In this document: one piece after another, positions 23,768 to 34,730 of the stretch | How positions within the stretch are numbered: the first letter of the stretch is position 1 | Layout: each line of letters starts with the position of its first letter | From: Hydractinia symbiolongicarpus | Taxonomy: Eukaryota; Cnidaria; Hydrozoa; Anthoathecata; Hydractiniidae | Direction of reading: 5' to 3' | NCBI RefSeq assembly: GCF_029227915.1 | Contig: NC_079876.1 | Location: forward strand, 32,223,828 to 32,287,827 | DNA length: 64,000 nt | Made by a program: the position numbers and the translations under genes | Notes under the pieces: model-generated | Told to the model about the DNA's origin: nothing | The model's database searches: none | Seen by the model: only the letters and a program-made list of their open reading frames with translations

Positions 23768-24771
23768 AATAAAGCCCTTTACGACGATCTTGAGGCATAC
23801 GACAAAAAACCGTTGGTATACAAAAACCATGATGAAAAGGCAGTCGAGAGGCCGGTTTTCTTCACGCAAACGGGAAGTTCCCGTAGGGATCGTGGCGATA
23901 AAAAGATGCTTTTAGTCCGGCACCTTTTCTGCTTTATTGCCATCAAAAAACAGGATCGTCGAAGCTCTGTGCATCCAAGGAAATACGATTCCCGCTTGAA
24001 GAGGATCATTGGCGAGTACAACAACATCCGTGCTCGCCTTTTTAACAGTTCTTTGCTGGAGGAGACTGGTTTGACATTTTACACCATAAACGAAACCACC
24101 TCGCGATTGTGGTTTAAAAATCAAACAAGAAGGGAAGAAATTTTAACTCTTCTTCAGGTTGTCCACCTATCCAACGGCAAGAAAACAGCTACAGATGCTC
24201 TTCCACCTCATGCTGCTCAATCCAACTCACGAGGCAACATTGACGTGATTAATTACAAAGATCCTGAAAATCGCTCCAATATGGCCAGGCTAAAATTCTT
24301 AAATCGAGATGGAGCCATCCCAACACCTGACTTTGTAATGAAACAGATAAAGCGTCAGCTGCTACAACACCAGCACCCAAAAAAACACCTAGAAAAAGAG
24401 CATCTAAACCAAAGGTGCTGCAAAGACCGCCGACATTACAGCCGCAATTTATTGCGCCGATGTCATGCCTTGCGCCAAGTTCTTTTTGCCAACCATACAT
24501 TCCACCACATTTCTACAATCTTTTTTCCCAACTACCGATGCAAATTCCGCACCTACAAATGCCCAACATGTTGTCATACCATCAGCCTACAACATCTGTG
24601 AAAAAGAAGAAGCCAGAAAAAGAGTACACCTTCGGCAAATGCAATCAACCAATAAAGGAAGGCCACGGACAATATAAAGGGGAACGATACTGTTCGTATG
24701 AACCTGATGCACCTTCCTATAACATTTGGTTAGAGCAGCGGTGTAAAGCGGACACAAAAGGAACAAAATAA
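23768..24771 (+). pseudogene. C-terminal module of the DUF6729-like transposase, unit 1
   Basis: From KALYDDLEAYDKKP through HDEKAVERPVFFTQTGSSRR, RSSVHPRKYDSRLKRIIGEY, a putative helical NNIRARLFNSSLLEETGL and FLNRDGAIPTPDFVMKQ. An A7 run (24379-24385) then shifts the frame into PRKRASKPKVLQRPPTLQPQ, a proline-rich linker, and the zinc-knuckle-like end KCNQPIKEGHGQYKGERYC before the stop at 24771. Both halves resemble the usual C-terminus of this protein family, so the A7 slip is a real lesion, or a recoding site. The same A7 context occurs at 28139-28145 and in the inverted copy near 16460. Confidence 0.65.
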
Positions 24772-25633
24772 GTTCATGTAATTTCTTATGTAAAACGGGT
24801 AACATATGCCTTTACTAACACACCATCACGCCTTTTCTTTTTCCTTTCTCTTTCCCCCCTTTTCTCCAGTCTTTTATGCCCCTTCCTTCCTTAAAGTTGG
24901 TGCGGGTTAGTCTGGGGATTCATACATTTGAAAATAACCAAAAACCTATTGTTTTCTTTTTGTTGCATATTCCAATTTATTCCAAATTTATGAATAGGTC
25001 CTTTCATAGCGTATAAATAGAAATTATAATTTATATGAATAGAATTGGAAATTGCATTGTAAATTTGGAATACGCATTTATCATTGGTTCGTCCTAAATT
25101 CGAAGAAAACAAAATAACCGGTCAAAAGCGAAAAGATGCAATAGTTGAAGCAGTGCAAAATTTTGTCCATTTGTTGAATTTTTCTTGGCTTTTGGCTGAA
25201 AATATGTGTCTATATGATGTGTAGCAGTTCTTCTTATGCTTTTGAAAGCCACAAAAGGCTGTTTGAGTGTTTGATTTAATAATATCTTTTTGGAATTTAT
25301 GTATCTGTGTTTGTATGGCTAGCTAGGTGGCACTATGTTTTGGGTCTTTAGGCATCAAAAGTTATTTGTAGTTGCTTCTGTTCTCGGAAGTTTAGGTAGG
25401 CTTTAGTTTGTCTCTTGTGGATTAATTAGAAACGTATAAAGTCGTCTATGAGCTCCATAATAGAAAATGTTTGCTCAGCTTGTCTTTTAGCTGCTGATGA
25501 TAAATATGAAGCCAAGCTTTCAGTTAGTGCTAATACTATAGTCCCTGTGTTTTATAATGTTGTAAATTTGTAGTGTGGTTACGCAGTATTGGTTATTATT
25601 GTGGTTGTTTACACCAATACACCGCATAAGTGC

Positions 25634-25641
25634 TATAAAAG
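25634..25641 (+). promoter_or_regulatory. TATA box of tandem unit 2
   Basis: TATAAAAG, identical in context to unit 1, 37 bp before the ATG at 25671. Confidence 0.65.
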
Positions 25642-25670
25642 GATTTCTGTTGTCATTTTTTCACGTTAGA

Positions 25671-25853
25671 ATGCCTAAATTTGCCTTGGAGAGGAGATTG
25701 TACTTGTTTGCGAATGGAGATTATACGTTTGGTAGGGGACAACAACCGCTACCATATTCCTTTGGGGCAAAAAAGATGGCCGTAAAAAAGAAATGCCCCA
25801 GACGCAAGTGTATGTTTGATGTTAAGCCGTTTGGGAATTTCTTAAACAAGTGA
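25671..25853 (+). CDS. exon 1 of the DUF6729-like transposase, unit 2
   Basis: Translates identically to the unit 1 exon. No lesion seen in the 60 codons or in the TATA region. The downstream transposase is deleted, so only a short truncated product could be made. Confidence 0.55.
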   Translation: MPKFALERRLYLFANGDYTFGRGQQPLPYSFGAKKMAVKKKCPRRKCMFDVKPFGNFLNK

Positions 25854-26438
25854 GGATTTTGTGTGAATAACGTTCTAAGAAGGAGAAAATTTTGAACACA
25901 AGGCACAATGAAATACTCAACCTGTGAAGTTTTAGGGTTAAATCATCGAGGTTTTATTCCTCCAAAGTTACTGCCAAAAAGACAGTTAAACTTCCTTTTT
26001 TCAGGAGATGAAACTTTTATATATCTTGAATAACGCATTTACTGAGAAGTTTATCTGTATATGTATACGCATGCGTGTGTTTGATAAACAAACTCCTACT
26101 AACTTTAACAAGAAGGGCTAGGGATTTATGTGTACATTTAACTAAACGTTTTTGTGTATGGATTGACATTATATATAATTAATAAATTGACATTTTTGAT
26201 ACTAATTGTTTAAGGTTTTGTATTGTCGTCAAGTACTGAAGAGAATGTATCAACATTTGTGCTAAGAACATCGACATCTATTGTATATTCTTCCTCTGTG
26301 GTTGTTCGGAAACAATTTAATTACGCAAAACAAATATCTCCTGAGAAGTTCAGGGTAAGTTCCTAAATTATCATTTATAATATATTAACTTAAAATTTAA
26401 AGTTTATTATGACAACAGCATAAAGTTTCATCTTATAA

Positions 26439-26512
26439 GATTGTTAGCTCAATTGGAAGAGCAATCACTTATTTTCAGTGAGAGGTTGTGGGTTTGAGTC
26501 CCATACAGGCCA
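26439..26512 (+). repeat. tRNA-Lys-like sequence in unit 2
   Basis: Differs from unit 1 by restoring the D-arm pairing (GAGC) and by CATACAGG instead of CATGCAGG. A and B boxes are intact; the acceptor stem is still unpaired. Confidence 0.6.
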
Positions 26513-27529
26513 TATTTAACCTTGAAATCTAATTGTTGTTTTCTTAGTCTTTTGATTTTTTTGATAGTATTCTTAATCCTTTAAGTTTCTACTTAGGATT
26601 CAAAATCAATTTATTGTATTGTCCAAAGTTTAAACCAAAAAAGATTTCATCTTTGTTACGCACACCAATTTCTACAGTTGGCCCTTGTACAACTACAATT
26701 GGGGAACAATTTCAACTGCAAAAGAGGTAGCAATTAAATTTTAATATATATAAGTATGTAATAGTTAAACACATTATTAAGCACATATTAAACTTGTCTT
26801 TTTAGAAGTTTGTAACATTTTTAAATAAAATACCATTACCTCGTGACTTAATGAAATGTTTAATTAGGATTCACCATCAGTTCATTTCTGTCAATCAACC
26901 TCTGAATTAAAAGAATGCTCAGCGTCATTAAGCATGCAGATTTCTAACAAAGTTTGAGCAACACTTTCACAAGTATCTGAGTATAAAATCTAGATTTTAA
27001 GACATAAACAACGTACCTATTTTTTTTTTGTATTTGAATATTTGAATGTTATGTATAGTTGTAAAGAATCCTGCAACAGAAGTTTAAAATCAAACGGGAT
27101 TTACAACAAAATTCGCTTAAATCTCTAATATCAGATGTTGCTGACTATTACTACTTAGCAACTGAGTACCTAATTTGCCCTTGCAGATTCACTGTTCTGG
27201 CTTGGGATAATCATATTTTAAATCAGCTTCTGGCAACCTCCAGTCTAGAATGTGAAGACGGCCATTACCTCTGTATTTGGCGTCGTCCTGAAACAGACTT
27301 CAGGAAAAACATCCTTAAGAAGCTATCTGGCGAAGCAAAAAGTTCAGCCAGTTAGGTAACGAATGTAGGTAACGAATATGGCGCAAATATGGCAGATAGA
27401 GTTGTGGATCAGTATGACAAGGCACGCGTTTCATCTCCTACCATCCGCACATATTGTATGGGGTACTTTATAAAATTTTTTGCTTTAATACTGTCAGCTT
27501 CTTTTCCTTTTTTAAAGTCAAGTTTAAAT

Positions 27530-28530
27530 AAAGCCCTTTACAACGATCTTGAGGCATACGACAAAAAACCGTTGGTATACAAAAACCATGATGAAAAGGC
27601 AGTCGAGAGGCCGGTTTTCTTCACGCAAACGGGAAGTTCACGTAGGGATCGTGGCGATAAAAAGATGCTTTTAGTCCGGCACCTTTTCTGCTTTATTGCC
27701 ATCAAAAAACAGGATCGTCGAAGCTCTGTGCATCCAAGGAAATACGATTCCCGCTTGAAGAGGATCATTGGCGAGTACAACAACATCCGTGCTCGCCTTT
27801 TTAACAGTTCTTTGCTGGAGGAGACTGGTTTGACATTTTACACCATAAACGAAACCACCTCGCGATTGTGGTTTAAAAATCATACAAGAAGGGAAGAAAT
27901 TTTAACTCTTCTTCAGGTTGTCCACCTATCCAACGGCAAGAAAACAGCTACAGATGCTCTTCCACCTCATGCTGCTCAATCCAACTCACGAGGCAACATT
28001 GACGTGGTTAATTACAAAGATCCTGAAAATCGCTCCGATATGGCCAGGCTAAAATTCTTAAATCGAGATGGAGCCATCCCAACACCTGACTTTGTAATGA
28101 AACAGATGAAGCGTCAGCTGCTACAACACCAGCACCCAAAAAAACACCTAGAAAAAGAGCATCTAAACCAAAGGTGCTGCAAAGACCGCCGACATTACAG
28201 CCGCAATTTATTGCGCCGATGTCATGCCTTGCGCCAAGTTCTTTTTGCCAACCATACATTCCACCACATTTCTACAATCTTTTTTCCCAACTACCGATGC
28301 AAATTCCGCACCTACAAATGCCCAACATGTTGTCATACCATCAGCCTACAACATCTGTGAAAAAGAAGAAGCCAGAAAAAGAGTACACCTTCCGCAAATG
28401 CAATCAACCAATAAAGGAAGGCCACGGACAATATAAGGGGGAACGATACTGTTCGTATGAACCTGATGCACCTTCCTATAACATTTGGTTAGAGCAGCGG
28501 CGTAAAGCGGACACAAAAGGAACAAAATAA
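27530..28530 (+). pseudogene. C-terminal module, unit 2
   Basis: Same content as the unit 1 module, with the A7 run at 28139-28145 and the same frame change. The end reads YTFRKCNQPIKEGHGQYKGE and stops at 28530. Small differences from unit 1 include N for D in KALYNDLE and H for Q in KNHTRREE. Confidence 0.65.
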
Positions 28531-29402
28531 GTTCATGTAATTTCTTATGTAAAACGGGTAACATATGCCTTTACTAACACACCATCACGCCTTTTCTTTT
28601 TCCTTTCTCTTTCCCCCTCTTTTCCCCCTTTTCTCCAGTCTTTTATGTCCCTTCCTTCCTTTCAGTTGGTGCGGGTTAGTCTGGGGATTCATACATTTGA
28701 AAATAACCAAAAACCTATTGTTTTCTTTTTGTTGCATATTCCAATTTATTCCAAATTTATGAATAGGTCCTTTCATAGCGTATAAATAGAAATTATAATT
28801 TATATGAATAGAATTGGAAATTGCATTGTAAATTTGGAATACGCATTTATCATTGGTTCGTCCTAAATTCGAAGAAAACAAAATAACCGGTCAAAAGCGA
28901 AAAGATGCAACAGTTGGAGCAGTGCAAAATTTTGTCCATTTGTTGAATTTTTCTTGGCTTTTGGCTGAAAATATGTGTCTATATGATGTGTAGCAGTTCT
29001 TCTTATGCTTTTGAAAGCCACAAAAGGCTGTTTGAGTGTTTGATTTAATAATATCTTTTTGGAATTTATGTATCTGTGTTTGTATGGCTAGCTAGGTGGC
29101 ACTATGTTTTGGGTGTTTAGGCATCAAAAGTTATTTGTAGTTGCTTCTGTTCTCGGAAGTTTAGGTAGGCTTTAGTTTGTCTCTTGTGGATTAATTAGAA
29201 ACGCATAAAGTCGTCTATGAGCTCCATAATAGAAAATGTTTGCTCAGCTTGTCTTTTAGCTGCTGATGATAAATATGAAGCCAAGCTTTCAGTTAGTGCT
29301 AATACTATAGTCCCTGTGTTTTATAATGTTGTAAATTTGTAGTGTGGTTACGCAGTATTGGTTATTATTGTGGTTGTTTACACCAATACACCGCATAAGT
29401 GC

Positions 29403-29410
29403 TATAAAAG
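29403..29410 (+). promoter_or_regulatory. TATA box of tandem unit 3
   Basis: TATAAAAG, 37 bp before the ATG at 29440. Confidence 0.65.
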
Positions 29411-29439
29411 GATTTCTGTTGTCATTTTTTCACGTTAGA

Positions 29440-29622
29440 ATGCCTAAATTTGCCTTGGAGAGGAGATTGTACTTGTTTGCAAATGGAGATTATACGTTTG
29501 GTAGGGGACAACAACCGCTACCATATTCCTTTGGGGCAAAAAAGATGGCTGTAAAAAAGAAATGCCCCAGACGCAAGTGTATGTTTGATGTTAAGCCGTT
29601 TGGGAATTTCTTAAACAAGTGA
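29440..29622 (+). CDS. exon 1 of the DUF6729-like transposase, unit 3
   Basis: Same 60-codon exon with only silent changes visible (for example GCAAATGG at 29480 against GCGAATGG). Synonymous-only divergence among three copies would fit either very recent duplication or selection; three copies are too few to decide. Confidence 0.55.
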   Translation: MPKFALERRLYLFANGDYTFGRGQQPLPYSFGAKKMAVKKKCPRRKCMFDVKPFGNFLNK

Positions 29623-30207
29623 GGATTTTGTGTGAATAACGTTCTAAGAAGGAGAAAATTTTGAACACAAGGCACAATGAAATACTCAACCTGTGAAGTT
29701 TTAGGGTTAAATCATCGAGGTTTTATTCCTCCAAAGTTACTGCCAAAAAGACAGTTAAACTTCCTTTTCTCAGGAGATGAAACTTTTATATATCTTGAAA
29801 AACGCATTTACTGAGAAGTTTATCTGTATATGTATACGAATGCGTGTGTTTGATAAACAAACTCCTACTAACTTTAACAAGAAGGGCTAGGGATTTATGT
29901 GTACATTTAACTAAACGTTTTTGTGTATGGATTCACATTATATATAATTAATAAATTGACATTTTTGATACTAATTGTTTAAGGTTTTGTATTGTCGTCA
30001 AGTACTGAAGAGAATGTATCAACATTTGTGCTAAGAACATCGACATCTATTGTATATTCTTCCTCTGTGGTTGTTCGGAAACAATTTAATTACGCAAAAC
30101 AAATATCTCCTGAGAAGTTCAGGGTAAGTTCCTAAATTATCATTTATAATATATTAACTTAAAATTTAAAGTTTATTATGACAACAGCATAAAGATTCAT
30201 CTTATAA

Positions 30208-30281
30208 GATTGTTAGCTTAATTGGAAGAGCAATCACTTATTTTCAGTGAGAGGTTGTGGGTTTGAGTCCCATACAGGCCA
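30208..30281 (+). repeat. tRNA-Lys-like sequence in unit 3
   Basis: A-box reads TAGCTTAATTGG here; B-box GGTTTGAGTCC is intact. Confidence 0.55.
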
Positions 30282-30830
30282 TATTTAACCTTGAAATCTA
30301 ATTGTTGTTTTCTTAGTCTTTTGATTTTTTTGATAGTATTCTTAATCCTTTAAGTTTCTACTTAGGATTCAAAATCAATTTATTGTATTGTCCAAAGTTT
30401 AAACCAAAAAAGATTTCATCTTTGTTACGCACACCAATTTCTACAGTTGGCCCTTGTACAACTACAATTGGGGAACAATTTCAACTGCAAAAGAGGTAGC
30501 AATTAAATTTTAATATATATAAGTATGTAATAGTTAAACACATTATTAAGCACATATTAAACTTGTCTTTTTAGAAGTTTGTAACATTTTTAAATAAAAT
30601 ACCATTACCTCGTGACTTAATGAAATGTTTAATTAGGATTCACCATCAGTTCATTTCTGTCAATCAACCTCTGAATTAAAAGAATGCTCAGCGTCATTAA
30701 GCATGCAGATTTCTAACAAAGTTTGAGCAACACTTTCACAAGTATCTGAGTATAAAATCTAGATTTTAAGACATAAACGTACCTATTTTTTTTTTGTATT
30801 TGAATATTTGAATGTTATGTATAGTTGCAA

Positions 30831-31560
30831 AGAATCCTGCAACAGAAGTTTAAAATCAAACGGGATTTACAACAAAATTCGCTTAAATCTCTAATATCAG
30901 ATGTTGCTGACTATTACTACTTAGCAACTGAGTACCTAATTTGCCCTTGCAGATTCACTGTTCTGGCTTGGGATAATCATATTTTAAATCAGCTTCTTAC
31001 GGTATACATATGCTTGAGATTCAAATGTTTTATCCCTACTCAAGTCAAGAACGTTAGGTAATAGCCCAACAGCGTTGCACAACACTCTAGTCAAACTGCA
31101 CAGTGAGTCATGGATAAAAAAAGAACATGGAATATTTCTTTGATTGCCAACAACACCAAAAGAGGTTGTCTTTTTATGAAAATCAAATTTCTTCCTACGC
31201 TGTTGCTGATTCCTTTGTCGTGCTACCACAGTCAAAATGGCTTCTGGCAACCTCCAGTCTAGAATGTGAAGACGGCCATTACCTCTGTATTTGGCGTCGT
31301 CCTGAAACAGACTTAGGAAAAACATCCTTAAGAAGCTATCTGGCGAAGCAAAAAGTTCAGCCAGTTAGGTAACGAATGTAGGTAACGAATATGGCGCAAA
31401 TATGGCAGATGGAGTTGTGGATAAGTATGACAAGGCACGCGTTTCATCTCCAACCATCCTGTGCACATCGCAATCGCACATATTGTATGAGGTACTTTAT
31501 AAAAGTTTTTGCTTTAATACTGTCAGCTTCCTTTCCTTTTTTAAAGTCAAGTTTAAATAA
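30831..31560 (+). pseudogene. partial DUF6729-like region, unit 3
   Basis: Same segments as unit 1 at 23041-23750. The NILKKLSGEAKSS region is frameshifted here by a 2-base loss (GACTTAGGAAAAACATCC against GACTTCAGGAAAAACATCC with adjacent change), giving TSLRSYLAKQK. Confidence 0.55.
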
Positions 31561-31561
31561 T

Positions 31562-33110
31562 TTTAATTACCAAGTTGTTTGTTCGAATGGGACGTGGAAG
31601 ATTACCGCAATCTTATAATGGCAAATAAGGGAGAAATTAAAGGCACAAGGCGTAAGTGAGCCGACAGAGAAAGCCGTCCTGAAATCGGTCAACAGAAAAG
31701 AATTGGCAAGGCATTGCTGTTGGTGGACAAGAGGCAAATATACGAAATCATCCATCAAAGTGATTTTCTTTCGCCCACTCGCTGTTTTAACAAGGATTTT
31801 AAGTCATTTTTATGTTAAAGGTTCAATGGAGACAAGATAACTGGTTAAAGACTAAGTTCTGTGCTTCACTGGCTCTTGGTGTACTACCTCTTCTGAAACC
31901 TGATGTAGTGAATATCTGAAATAATAAAAAATAACATCTAATCTGTATTCAGGACACACTTGGCAACAAGCTGTATACTAAGGTCTAAAGGAAGGCGGTG
32001 TTGTGTTACATGTGTACAGGTGTTGGAGGGGTAGCACCTTGGCTTCGTGCATGGTACCAGCGCGAATGTAGATTGAACGCCATGAGAAGAGACAGGAGTT
32101 GCTGGCCTCGTTGAAGATTCTTTGAGGTTCTTCAACATAGAAATAGTGGCGACGTTCAATGATCTGCATTTAGATGTCCACGAAAATTTGGAAAACAGCC
32201 AATGTCCGCCGAACCAATACACTGGGGAAGCCATTGGCATGGAGTACCTGTTCAAACAAACGGACATCATTTTCAATGTAGATTACGTTAAGCGGAATTT
32301 GGTTGATTAACAGTAATGAGGATGCTCACGATTCCGATGTTGACGAGCAAGGCATCTTGAAGACAGATTTGTCAGGCGTATTAGAGGGGGAGAGGTAGTA
32401 GATCTGGAAAGTAAGAATGAGGCTGAGAGTTAGAGTGCAGATGGAAGAGAAATAAGAAAATAATTTACAAAGAGGTGGCAAGCCACCGCAATGATGAACT
32501 CAACCTATTAGGTCTTTGGAAACAAGCTAGAGGTTGTACTCCTCTAGAGAATATGCCTCTAAAAGCACAATTCTCCCTTTTTACAAGGAAATAAAAAAAT
32601 ATATAAAAAAAAATAAAATAAAAAGGACACAACACATTTGAAAAGATGTTATGGTTGGCAAAGGGTTGGCGTTCTACGTTGTGCTTTCATGGCATTAAAT
32701 GGGAGTAGTGTCAGCAACAGGGATGCCAAAAACACAAAGGCTCTTTACGAGAAGCTACAAAAATATGACAAAAAACGTTCCTCCGCATGAGGATTATGCA
32801 ATTGCCAATTGTTTTGGACTTGAGACTGGCTTGACGCTCTATACGATAAACGCACCCACCTTGCAATTGTGGTATAAGAAGCAAATTTAAAACAAAGGAA
32901 TTCTCACTCTTCTTCACGCGTCAAACTGCCTTGCTGCTAGGAAACAGCCAAAGATCCACTTCCAGCACCAGTAGCCCAATCGCATTCCCAAGGCAGTGCT
33001 CAGGTGGTTAAGTGCAAAGATGCGGATGATCGCCTGGATATGACGAAGCTAAGGTTTTCTAATCGAGACGGTGGTATTCCATCAGGAGATTTCAATTGAA
33101 ACATCGGAAA
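31562..33110 (+). pseudogene. decayed transposase core and C-module, split by a LINE tail fragment
   Basis: Pieces in order: CLFEWDVEDYRNLIMANKGE (31577); QDTLGNKLYTK (31953); VYRCWRGST and GTSANVD (about 32015-32070); FNDLHLDVHENLENSQCPPN followed by QYTGEAIGMEYLFKQTD (32155-32265); an acidic stretch; then after an insertion (32456-32640) VLRCAFMALNGSSVSATG, ALYEKLQKYDKK and LETGLTLYTINAPTLQLWYK. This is the order of the complete protein. It is more diverged than the tandem units. Confidence 0.6.
32456..32640. repeat. LINE 3'-UTR-type fragment, copy a
   Basis: ATAATTTACAAAGAGGTGGC, AAGCCACCGCAATGATGAAC, then CTAGAGGTTGTACTCCTCTAGAG (a small inverted repeat) and ACAATTCTCCCTTTTTACAAGG. The same block recurs at 33247-33445, 54236-54446 and, diverged, at 56932-57150. 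At 54236 it lies just downstream (minus sense) of the LINE-USP ORF, which identifies it. Confidence 0.65.
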
Positions 33111-33246
33111 CAACAATTTTTGCAAAATAACCAAAGTCTTTGCAAATTTTGTCAGTGCCACAACCACAGCTTATGTCACCTATTTCGACTCCCATTCAAA
33201 ACTTTACTGCGCAGCGATATCTTCAGCCACATTTCTTTCCCCAGTT

Positions 33247-33445
33247 CAATTAAGAAAATAATTTACAAAGAGGTGTCAAGCCACCGCAATGATAAACCCA
33301 ACCTGTTAGGCCTTTGGAAATAAGCTAGAGGTTATACTCCTCTAGAGAAAATGCCTCTAAAACCACAATTCTCCCTTTTTACAAGGAATTAATTAAAAAA
33401 ATATAAAAACATAAAAAGGACACAACACATTTGAAAAGATAAACA
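33247..33445. repeat. LINE 3'-UTR-type fragment, copy b
   Basis: Near-identical to 54236-54446. It ends AACTTTAACCAAGGGCAG and then jumps straight to GAAAGGGTACCAGGG, i.e. to USP coding sequence equivalent to 55037. This is an internal deletion relative to the 54-56 kb copy. Confidence 0.7.
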
Positions 33446-33743
33446 GAACTTTAACCAAGGGCAGGAAAGGGTACCAGGGTAAGCAGTAATACGAGAGGCA
33501 ATTTTTGACACAAGGCCGTTGGCACTGGCAAAACGTTTTAGCTGTAAAATGAGATGGGAACCGCACGACACTACCTCTTTTTCAACTAGAGCAGTTTGAT
33601 GAGCGTTGCAAACATGGCAAAAGTAGGCATTGGTGTCTGACAACTCCTCGCTTTCAAAGAAATTATCTAAGGAAGATTGTAACGTAGGGTGCAGAGAAAG
33701 TTGGATGCATGGTGCTATAACTTCTGAGGAGCTGGTAATATGA
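33440..33743 (-). pseudogene. USP C-terminal-half fragment of the LINE
   Basis: Encodes SDTNAYFCHVCNAHQTALVE, SCGSHLILQLKRFASANG and SRITAYPGTLS, nearly identical to the second USP half at 54814-55350. The histidine box is missing because of the deletion described for the adjacent 3' UTR block. The N-terminal side stops at about 33743. Confidence 0.75.
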
Positions 33744-34019
33744 CATGAATTGCAAGTGGTTCATGTCTTGATGCCAATACTAAAAAGACTTCCAAGAAAT
33801 GGAAATTCTAATGACAGACCAGGTAGGAGATATTCAAGAACCTCGGGGACGTCGTGCTGCTCAAGTCATTTAAGGCCCGGCTTTCTCAATTTTGATCGGA
33901 AAATTGGTGTTTTTCATTTTCTTATATCTCGGCTTGTATTGACGCTATTCACATGCTGTTTTTTTTTGCTGAAAAGATGCTTCTTTCAGCTATGGTTTAA
34001 TATGGAGTATTATTAAATA

Positions 34020-34730
34020 TCTTCTCTTACATCTGTCTGTTGGAATGATTTACCAAGGCATACAGTGCCATGTAATGGATTTAGGCACACTTTTCACTCG
34101 GTATAAACACGTGAAATTGATTTCAAACGAACCGTACCATTCTAGAGCATCTATGATTAGTCGATCGTCAGCACTTTCCACTTACAAAGTCACTAAATTT
34201 CAGTTTATGTATGTATTTACATAATCAGACGCACCAAAAAAGTTAAAAAAACATACGTTTCCTTGCGAAATCACGCTTGATCGATTACATGTTTTTTTCA
34301 GAAGTTGTCGTTGATATAATTTATTAGGTTTCGGTAAAATTAGCTTTGAATAAGTGATTCCTAAACTATTTTTAATGATTCTCGGTAATTTTAACACAAA
34401 ATCGGGTCATTTGGCACAAATTCGGGAACGAGCGCAATAATCGTTAATTATGCAGAACGACAACCAATATAAACAATAAATCGGTTTAATATTAATAGTA
34501 TATTTCTGCATAAATTATACATTAACATTACATATGAAAATAATTAATTTAGCATTAACCAATAAAAAACGCAGATAAAACAATAGCAAATAATTTAGAA
34601 TTAAATATATTAGGAAAATGGTAGAAAAAAAATGTAAACAACTATAAAAGTTTCCCGCGTTAAATATGTTATCGGTGTGTGCATGATTTCTTTATATATA
34701 GTAAGTTAAGTAAATATTCTTCATTCGAGC
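34020..34730. other. AT-rich leader of the 34.7-39 kb gene
   Basis: No coding sequence recognised. TTTATATATAG at about 34691 could serve as a TATA-like element about 40 bp before the ATG at 34731. Confidence 0.4.

Larger units (their letters stand above)
20874..24895 (+). mobile_element. tandem unit 1 of the DUF6729-like transposon (4022 bp)
   Basis: Each unit starts GTTGGTGCGGGTTAGTCTGG and contains, in order, about 735 bp of leader, a TATA box, exon 1, intronic sequence with a tRNA-like element, a truncated transposase region and the C-terminal module, ending with a polypyrimidine stretch and CCTTCCTTCCTTA. The next unit begins at once. Units differ by only scattered substitutions, so amplification was recent. 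Inside the unit the transposase core is deleted: sequence corresponding to 31560 in unit 3 joins directly to the C-module at about 23768. Confidence 0.9.
24896..28664 (+). mobile_element. tandem unit 2 of the DUF6729-like transposon (3769 bp)
   Basis: Same structure as unit 1 but shorter. A 248-bp deletion at 27226-27231 joins two copies of GCTTCT that in unit 1 lie at 23203-23208 and 23451-23456. A second loss of about 16 bp is near 27444 (CCATCCGCACATATTG). Confidence 0.9.
28665..31560 (+). mobile_element. tandem unit 3, 3' truncated, leading into a decayed core
   Basis: Matches units 1 and 2 from GTTGGTGCGGG to GTTTAAATAA at 31560. There, instead of the core deletion, it continues with a decayed transposase core (31562-32320). 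It keeps the 248-bp segment that unit 2 lost. It carries a few private changes, such as GGGTGTTTAGG near 29115. Confidence 0.85.

Noticed and set aside
33750-34016. Plus-strand 88-codon ORF as a gene
   Set aside because: Starts at the broken edge of the USP fragment; likely chance ORF in element-edge sequence.
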